64,000 nt of DNA, taken from the NCBI GenBank assembly GCA_020809705.1, contig CP085832.1:1302001-1366000 (forward strand), read 5' to 3'. The translations under genes were made by a program, and so were the position numbers. This document shows positions 58,931 through 64,000 of this stretch, one piece after another. How positions within the stretch are numbered: position 1 is the first letter of the stretch; the number at the start of each line of letters is the position of its first letter. A model generated the notes under the pieces. It was not told the DNA's origin. It did no database searches and saw only the letters and a program-made list of their open reading frames with translations. The stretch is from Calonectria ilicicola. Its lineage: Eukaryota > Ascomycota > Sordariomycetes > Hypocreales > Nectriaceae.

Positions 58931-60533
58931 AGCGACATAATAATGAATGGGCGGGGCTGAGAGAAGGATGTTTTTTTTCGAGTTGGAATCCCCTTTGTGA
59001 TGATAATGTCAATTTAGGATACCACGGTTATGAATATGCACTTTACATTTTTGTTACATCACTTCCATCGCTACATTTGGCCATCATGATGATGGGTCGG
59101 AATGAGTGGCAATCCATTACTTGGATTTACTAGTGGTATCCATGTCATGCATGCATCACAAACAGATGCAATGCCAAAGCATGGACGCCAGCCCTGTTTT
59201 TCCAAAGCACGTGGAATGAAGTCATATCCCGTGATCCGCCGCCCTGAAGAGGAATGGCTCTTTAATGGGCACCACAGACACCACTTAACGTTATCTGGGG
59301 GTGTTAAGGGACAAAGCCTTGAATACTGGCTCCTTAACACAGGGAAAGACATGCCAAAGTGGACAGCGGATCCACTGTTGACATTCGCTCACGTACCATG
59401 TCTTGAACAGTGCTGAATCTTTTACTCAATCTAACCATCGATACGAATGGTTGGCCCCCGCTCGTTAGGTATATGAGCGCCAAGTTTGCGCTGTGGCTGC
59501 TCCAGCCCCATACATGGCAAACCATGTTGAAGGAAGCGAATTGACTATTGTCAACTTGACCTTTGGTAATTTGGTGAGGAAAAAGCAGAACTTGTGTGTT
59601 GGCCAACTCCACCCGCGAATCCTTGTGGTAGCTGTAATATTACTTCGGTGGGCGTGGTCAGCTCGTATATTTCTTTTTTACCATAGCGGCTGTGCTATCA
59701 CCTATGACATGTCCTCCGCACGCCCAGTGCGTTCAAATCCATCCCAAAGCAGTCAATGATGAGTTGACGAGTCAAACAAACCGCCACAATCGCCAATCGC
59801 GCTGAACGTGCGCGGCCATAGCGCACATTGGCAATGGATCCTTCCCATCGCCAGTACTACATCACAAATTGCATTGTCACAATGTAGGCAAACGCGTGCG
59901 ACAGGGGTAAAAAAGTCAAACACCGGCCCGATGCCGCATCGATTGGGGTCCGGGCGTGAGAGGGCGATTGGCATGTGGGTGAGAGAGGGGAGAGGGGAGG
60001 GGAAGGGGAGCAGATCTAATGTCGCGTCAAGTAAGTAAAGAGGCAGGGCGAGATCGATTTACCTCACTCGGCACACGCGCATGTGCTGGAATGTGTCTGG
60101 GTGATGTGCGATTGGGCCGTTGCCAGGACCAGCTGCCCAGGCAACGGATTATCCGACCCGGGATGGCGGCTGAGAGGAAGGGGAGAACCCCACCGTTGTG
60201 CCCGCTAGCACGCAGGGCTACAGGGTTCACAGTGCATTCTGGGCCCAGGACAGTGGGCATCAGCATTCGGCAACGCTGGAGTGACCCCTCTGGGCGCCCT
60301 ATCAAGGCACTAACGGGCGCTTTTCCAGGGGGCAGGGGGCCACCACCGCACATCCACGTCAGGGACAACCCCGAATCACCAAAATGTTCCAGGGCTCTGT
60401 TTGGTCTATCCGCCAGTAGGAAGTACAGGAGACAGCCTCTCGGCAACATTGGAGTCGTTCGTTTTTCCTCTCCCACGAACACAATTTAACCTGGCATTTT
60501 CCTGCCTGTATGCGCACCCTCGCATGATGCATC
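58931..60533. other. gene-free stretch before the CM1-domain gene
   Basis: Holds the 3' UTR of the 77-aa gene and the promoter of the next. Short frames only; a G/GA-rich tract lies near 59979-60010. Confidence 0.45.
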
Positions 60534-63500
60534 ATGGCCGCCGCTGAGCAAGAACACGGCCTCGGCCACGGCGATAGCCTGAGCCCCTCAGGGCCGCCGA
60601 GTCCTCGACTAAGCCCAAGCCCCAGCAATGTATCGCGTACGCCCACACAACGGCGCGTCTCGGACGACAATCTGGTCGCTCAGACACACATGCTTTCAGC
60701 TGCCGAAATCCCTATCCCCGATGTAGACGACGACTTTGCGAACAGCACGACGAATGGCACAAGCGTAACCGACGACTCTTTCTCGAGATATGCCGAATCA
60801 GAGCTCCAAGAGAGAACCGATACCCCCGCGAATCAGCGCGAGCCAGAGCCAGAAGCGGTAGAGCCTGCGCCTGAAGCTGCAACCACGCATGCGCCAGCGC
60901 CCAAACCGACACCTGCGAGATCAATGACGCTCGCCAACCGCCAACGCCAGAATGGCCCATACGGAGAAATGAGCTACCTCGATCCCGCCACAATCGACAT
61001 GACGCACCACGCGGAGGATTCGCTTACTGAGGAAGACGTCCGCCGTCATCTGCACGACGTTGAATCCAGCTTTCTGCCCGCCCTGTCGCCTGTTCCCACA
61101 GGATTAACGAATGGCGGCAACGGGGGCGTCGACGACACGTATCTCTTTGATTCGCCCACTAAGGCAGCGAGGCCCCCAGCGTTGGGCCGCCACGACGAGG
61201 AGGAGGAGGATGTAACGGTAGAGACGACCACAACAACGTCCAACTTGGAGCACTTAAGCTCATCGCCCACGGCTGCTGCTGCTGCTCGCACATTTTCTCG
61301 AGCTGCGTCTACGCCCAGCCGGCCTGCAGAGGCACACTCTCAGAGTTACGAAGAGGCTGACGAGCACGATGCTACAAACGACGCCTCGGTATTTGCAAGC
61401 TCTGCCGATCAAGACATGTCGCTATCCTTGACTCGAACGCACTCCTTGTCGGAGAAGATGGAGGTGGGCAACACCCCGGGGCATTCGCTAAGGGGTCGGA
61501 ACAAGTACCTCCGCAGTCGCTACGGCAGTTCACGATCCTCCATCTCGTCAATGATTACGAACCCCGAGTCTGGCGAGAGCGATGCCACTGTTGCCCTCAA
61601 CACCGACTATGCCCTCCAATCTGGGGGTGCTATCCCCGCCCTGGGTATGCTCCGAAACGCCAGCAACCCGATGCTGAGATCTGTCAGTCTGGGCAGCATA
61701 GGTTCTAACCTCAACATGGAAGACTACACAGATGCCTCTCTCCCCCAATTAGAACCCCTCCCCGAGGTAGAAAGCCCCCAGCGTCGTCCAGCCCGCGAAG
61801 ATGTCCTCATGACTCCCAAAGCCGCCAAAGAGAATTTCCACCCCGCGCCAACAGACACAGTCATTGCTCGCCATGTTAGGAACGTGCAGGTCCCAGAATC
61901 GCTGGCCCAGGAATACAAGTTCAAAGGCGGTCTCGAGACGCCTCGTAAGCCATCAACAGCCACACTAAACTCGGGCACAGGCACAGGTCGAACCGGTAGG
62001 AACCTCACACTCAAGGAACAGAGCAGCACTATTGAAAGGCTATCCAAGGAGAACTTTGATCTGAAACTCAAGGTCATGTTTCTAAGCGACCGCCTCGACA
62101 AGTTGTCAGAGGAAGGTATCAAGGAGATGATCTCGGAGAATGTCGAATTGAAAACTGGACTTGCCGTACTTCAACGTGATAACAGGGTTCTTCGCAAACG
62201 AGTCAAGGAACTCGAGAAACAAATCAAGGAAGAGGACGAAAGGCCTAGCACGGCACGAAGCAACACCTCCTCTACCGACCAAACAGCTCGCTTATATGAT
62301 GAGGAGGCTCAGGAGCGCGAGGAAGAGCTCATCTACTTGCGTGAGCGAGTCGAAGAGTACGCCACCGAAATCGAAAGACTCCGAAATGAAAGCTTCAACA
62401 GGGAGTCGGAGAAGCGGAAGCTTGCTGATATTGTCAAGTCATTTGGAGAAAGGACAAGCGACAGCCTGGGTCGACAAGAGGAGGCTGATGTCTGGAAGGA
62501 CCTGTTGGAGCAAGAAACTGCTCGTAGAGAACAGGCCGATGAAGAGAACAGGCGACTAAGAGACGAGGTTTTCCGAATGAAGCAGGAGAGTGCCCAAGGT
62601 GGCATGCACCACACGACCAACATTTACAACATTACTAAGAAACATCGGGAACTTAACCCCTCGCCAAGCCGCCCGGTTTCTAGCTTTTCTAACGATGTAG
62701 ACGGCTCTAACGGACAGTTCAGCTCAACGACGGCCACGACCCTGGTTGAGGAGTTGCGCCGGGAGAGCGAGCAGCTGCGTCACGAGAATGCAGAGCTTCG
62801 CCGTGAAGTGGGTGCCCAAACTTCGATGCTCACTTCTAGAAACCGAGAAAAGGAACGTCTGTACCAGGAGATTGAGGACTTGAAGATGGCACAGCGGCGA
62901 GGTCGACCTGCTCCATCCACAATTGACAGTCTTCTAGAGCGTTCTGCCTCGCAAGTTGGCGGCCATGAGCGATCGGCGTCTCGTGGTAGTGCCAAGACCC
63001 GACAAACCCAGGCCGAGGATGCAGAGCGCGAAGCACTCGAGAACAAGCTCGCCGAACTACGGGACAAGATTAGCGAGGTGAAACTTCAGAACCAAGAACT
63101 ACAACGTGAACTTGAGACATGCATGGAGGACTTTGAGTCAGCCATAGACGGCAAGCGACAAGCCGAAGAATCTGTACTGTCTCTCCAAGAGGATCTTGAC
63201 AATGCCATGAACGACCTTGTAGCTTTGCAGTCCGAGCGTGATGAAGCTCTTCGAGAGCAAGGTGAAATGGAGAATGAGTTTGAGGCTCTCCGAAAGGAAG
63301 CCCAGGAGGAAATTGATGCTCTCGAAGCCGAAGCTGACCAGCGCACTGATGAGATGCAACGACTTCAGCAAGATCTCCAAGACCGCTCCGAGAATTTCGA
63401 CGCCTTGCAAGAAGAGATGCGAAAGATGAGCGAGGGTGTGATCCGACTAGAGGATGAACAGGAGAACCATCTCCGCCGAATTCAACAGCTTGAGAAGGAA

Positions 63501-64000
63501 CTTGATGCCTCCAATAAGGAGCTGGAGGAGTTGGAACAGAAGCTTGTTGAGGCTAACGATAAGAACCAACGACTATCTGTGCAGCAGGAGTCTTCTCAAG
63601 GAGAGATTGCCTTCCTTCGTGAGGAGCAGGAGGGAGACAAGATCCGCATTGGAGACTTGGAGGCTGCTCTCGCCCACGCTGAACAAAGCATTCGTGATGA
63701 AAAGGAACGCATCAGGGAGCTTGAGACCCGTCTCCAGCAAGAGCGACAGCAGAGAGAGATCGTTGCGGATAGAGAAAAGGAGGAGGTGCAGCAATTCGTC
63801 AACGAGCTCAACAGAGAGGCCTCGGCGGCCAAGGATGAAGCCAGACGCCTGCGTAAGAACCTGGTGTCCCGAGAAGTCGAGGCCACCGAGTGGAAGGAGA
63901 GGTTGATGGAGCTGGAGAACAATTTGAGAGAGGCATTGGGTGATCTTAATGGCACTCGCTCATCCCTTCTCAAGGTTTGTGGCATTGCGTACCCCCCAGA
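60534..64000 (+). CDS. CM1-domain spindle-pole/MTOC protein (ApsB/Mto1- or Pcp1-like), 3' end outside window
   Basis: One open frame of 1,155 codons from the ATG at 60534 to the window edge. A possible donor (AAG, gtttgt) occurs at 63975, so the last residues may be intronic. The first 480 residues or so are disordered and rich in Ser, Pro, Thr and Glu (potential phosphosites, poly-Thr TTTTT stretch). The centrosomin CM1 motif follows at about 490-560 (SSTIERLSKENFDLKLKVMF, then LDKLSEEGIKEMI), which recruits the gamma-tubulin complex. The rest is near-continuous coiled coil. In fungi this layout is that of ApsB/Mto1 (cytoplasmic and septal microtubule centres) or PcpA/Pcp1 (nuclear side of the spindle pole body); the missing C-terminus would decide between them. 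Confidence 0.92.
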   Translation, partial: MAAAEQEHGLGHGDSLSPSGPPSPRLSPSPSNVSRTPTQRRVSDDNLVAQTHMLSAAEIPIPDVDDDFANSTTNGTSVTDDSFSRYAESELQERTDTPANQREPEPEAVEPAPEAATTHAPAPKPTPARSMTLANRQRQNGPYGEMSYLDPATIDMTHHAEDSLTEEDVRRHLHDVESSFLPALSPVPTGLTNGGNGGVDDTYLFDSPTKAARPPALGRHDEEEEDVTVETTTTTSNLEHLSSSPTAAAAARTFSRAASTPSRPAEAHSQSYEEADEHDATNDASVFASSADQDMSLSLTRTHSLSEKMEVGNTPGHSLRGRNKYLRSRYGSSRSSISSMITNPESGESDATVALNTDYALQSGGAIPALGMLRNASNPMLRSVSLGSIGSNLNMEDYTDASLPQLEPLPEVESPQRRPAREDVLMTPKAAKENFHPAPTDTVIARHVRNVQVPESLAQEYKFKGGLETPRKPSTATLNSGTGTGRTGRNLTLKEQSSTIERLSKENFDLKLKVMFLSDRLDKLSEEGIKEMISENVELKTGLAVLQRDNRVLRKRVKELEKQIKEEDERPSTARSNTSSTDQTARLYDEEAQEREEELIYLRERVEEYATEIERLRNESFNRESEKRKLADIVKSFGERTSDSLGRQEEADVWKDLLEQETARREQADEENRRLRDEVFRMKQESAQGGMHHTTNIYNITKKHRELNPSPSRPVSSFSNDVDGSNGQFSSTTATTLVEELRRESEQLRHENAELRREVGAQTSMLTSRNREKERLYQEIEDLKMAQRRGRPAPSTIDSLLERSASQVGGHERSASRGSAKTRQTQAEDAEREALENKLAELRDKISEVKLQNQELQRELETCMEDFESAIDGKRQAEESVLSLQEDLDNAMNDLVALQSERDEALREQGEMENEFEALRKEAQEEIDALEAEADQRTDEMQRLQQDLQDRSENFDALQEEMRKMSEGVIRLEDEQENHLRRIQQLEKELDASNKELEELEQKLVEANDKNQRLSVQQESSQGEIAFLREEQEGDKIRIGDLEAALAHAEQSIRDEKERIRELETRLQQERQQREIVADREKEEVQQFVNELNREASAAKDEARRLRKNLVSREVEATEWKERLMELENNLREALGDLNGTRSSLLKVCGIAYPP

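Overview
This window comes from a filamentous ascomycete fungus. The coding sequences are cut by many short introns (49-77 bp) with GTNNGT-type donors, CTAAC/CTGAC branch sites and YAG acceptors. The gene content (psi-factor oxygenase, Zn2Cys6 regulator, DUF3433 membrane protein, CM1-domain spindle-pole protein, NACHT protein) fits Pezizomycotina. Sordariomycetes, perhaps Hypocreales, is my best guess from protein flavour; no species marker is visible. I reconstructed 20 well-supported genes by joining exons by hand, plus one doubtful gene. Two run off the window ends.

Layout. 0-13 kb looks accessory: two minus-strand genes for multi-pass membrane proteins with large glycosylated outer domains (DUF3433-type, cut at the left edge, and a 622-aa protein), then three genes I read as leaderless MACPF-like (perforin-like) proteins. 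Two of the three are paralogues, on opposite strands, flanking the third. 13.6-18.6 kb is carbohydrate-related: a Zn2Cys6 regulator, an intronless GH43 beta-xylosidase of bacterial style and a small secreted protein. 22.3-32.9 kb holds two large genes with very strong codon bias, converging on each other: a 2124-aa NACHT/TPR-like protein and a PpoC-type fatty-acid oxygenase whose P450 half lacks the heme-ligand cysteine. Each has about 4 kb of gene-free DNA upstream.

36.8-48.4 kb is a compact housekeeping block: AMSH-like deubiquitinase and VPS4 (both act with ESCRT), an uncharacterised 233-aa protein, prefoldin subunit 6 (head to head with VPS4), a mitochondrial Mtf1-like factor and a GT90 glycosyltransferase. 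After a 4.9-kb gap come arginase, a tetraspan membrane protein, a 77-aa stress-type protein, and the start of a CM1-domain gamma-tubulin recruiter that leaves the window on the right.

The candidate for a new system is the MACPF-like trio at 6.8-12.8 kb. It has no secretion signals, a shared divergent promoter, and one member carrying a coiled coil plus an extra C-terminal domain. Function is inferred from sequence pattern only. No rRNA, tRNA, CRISPR array or intact transposon was seen.
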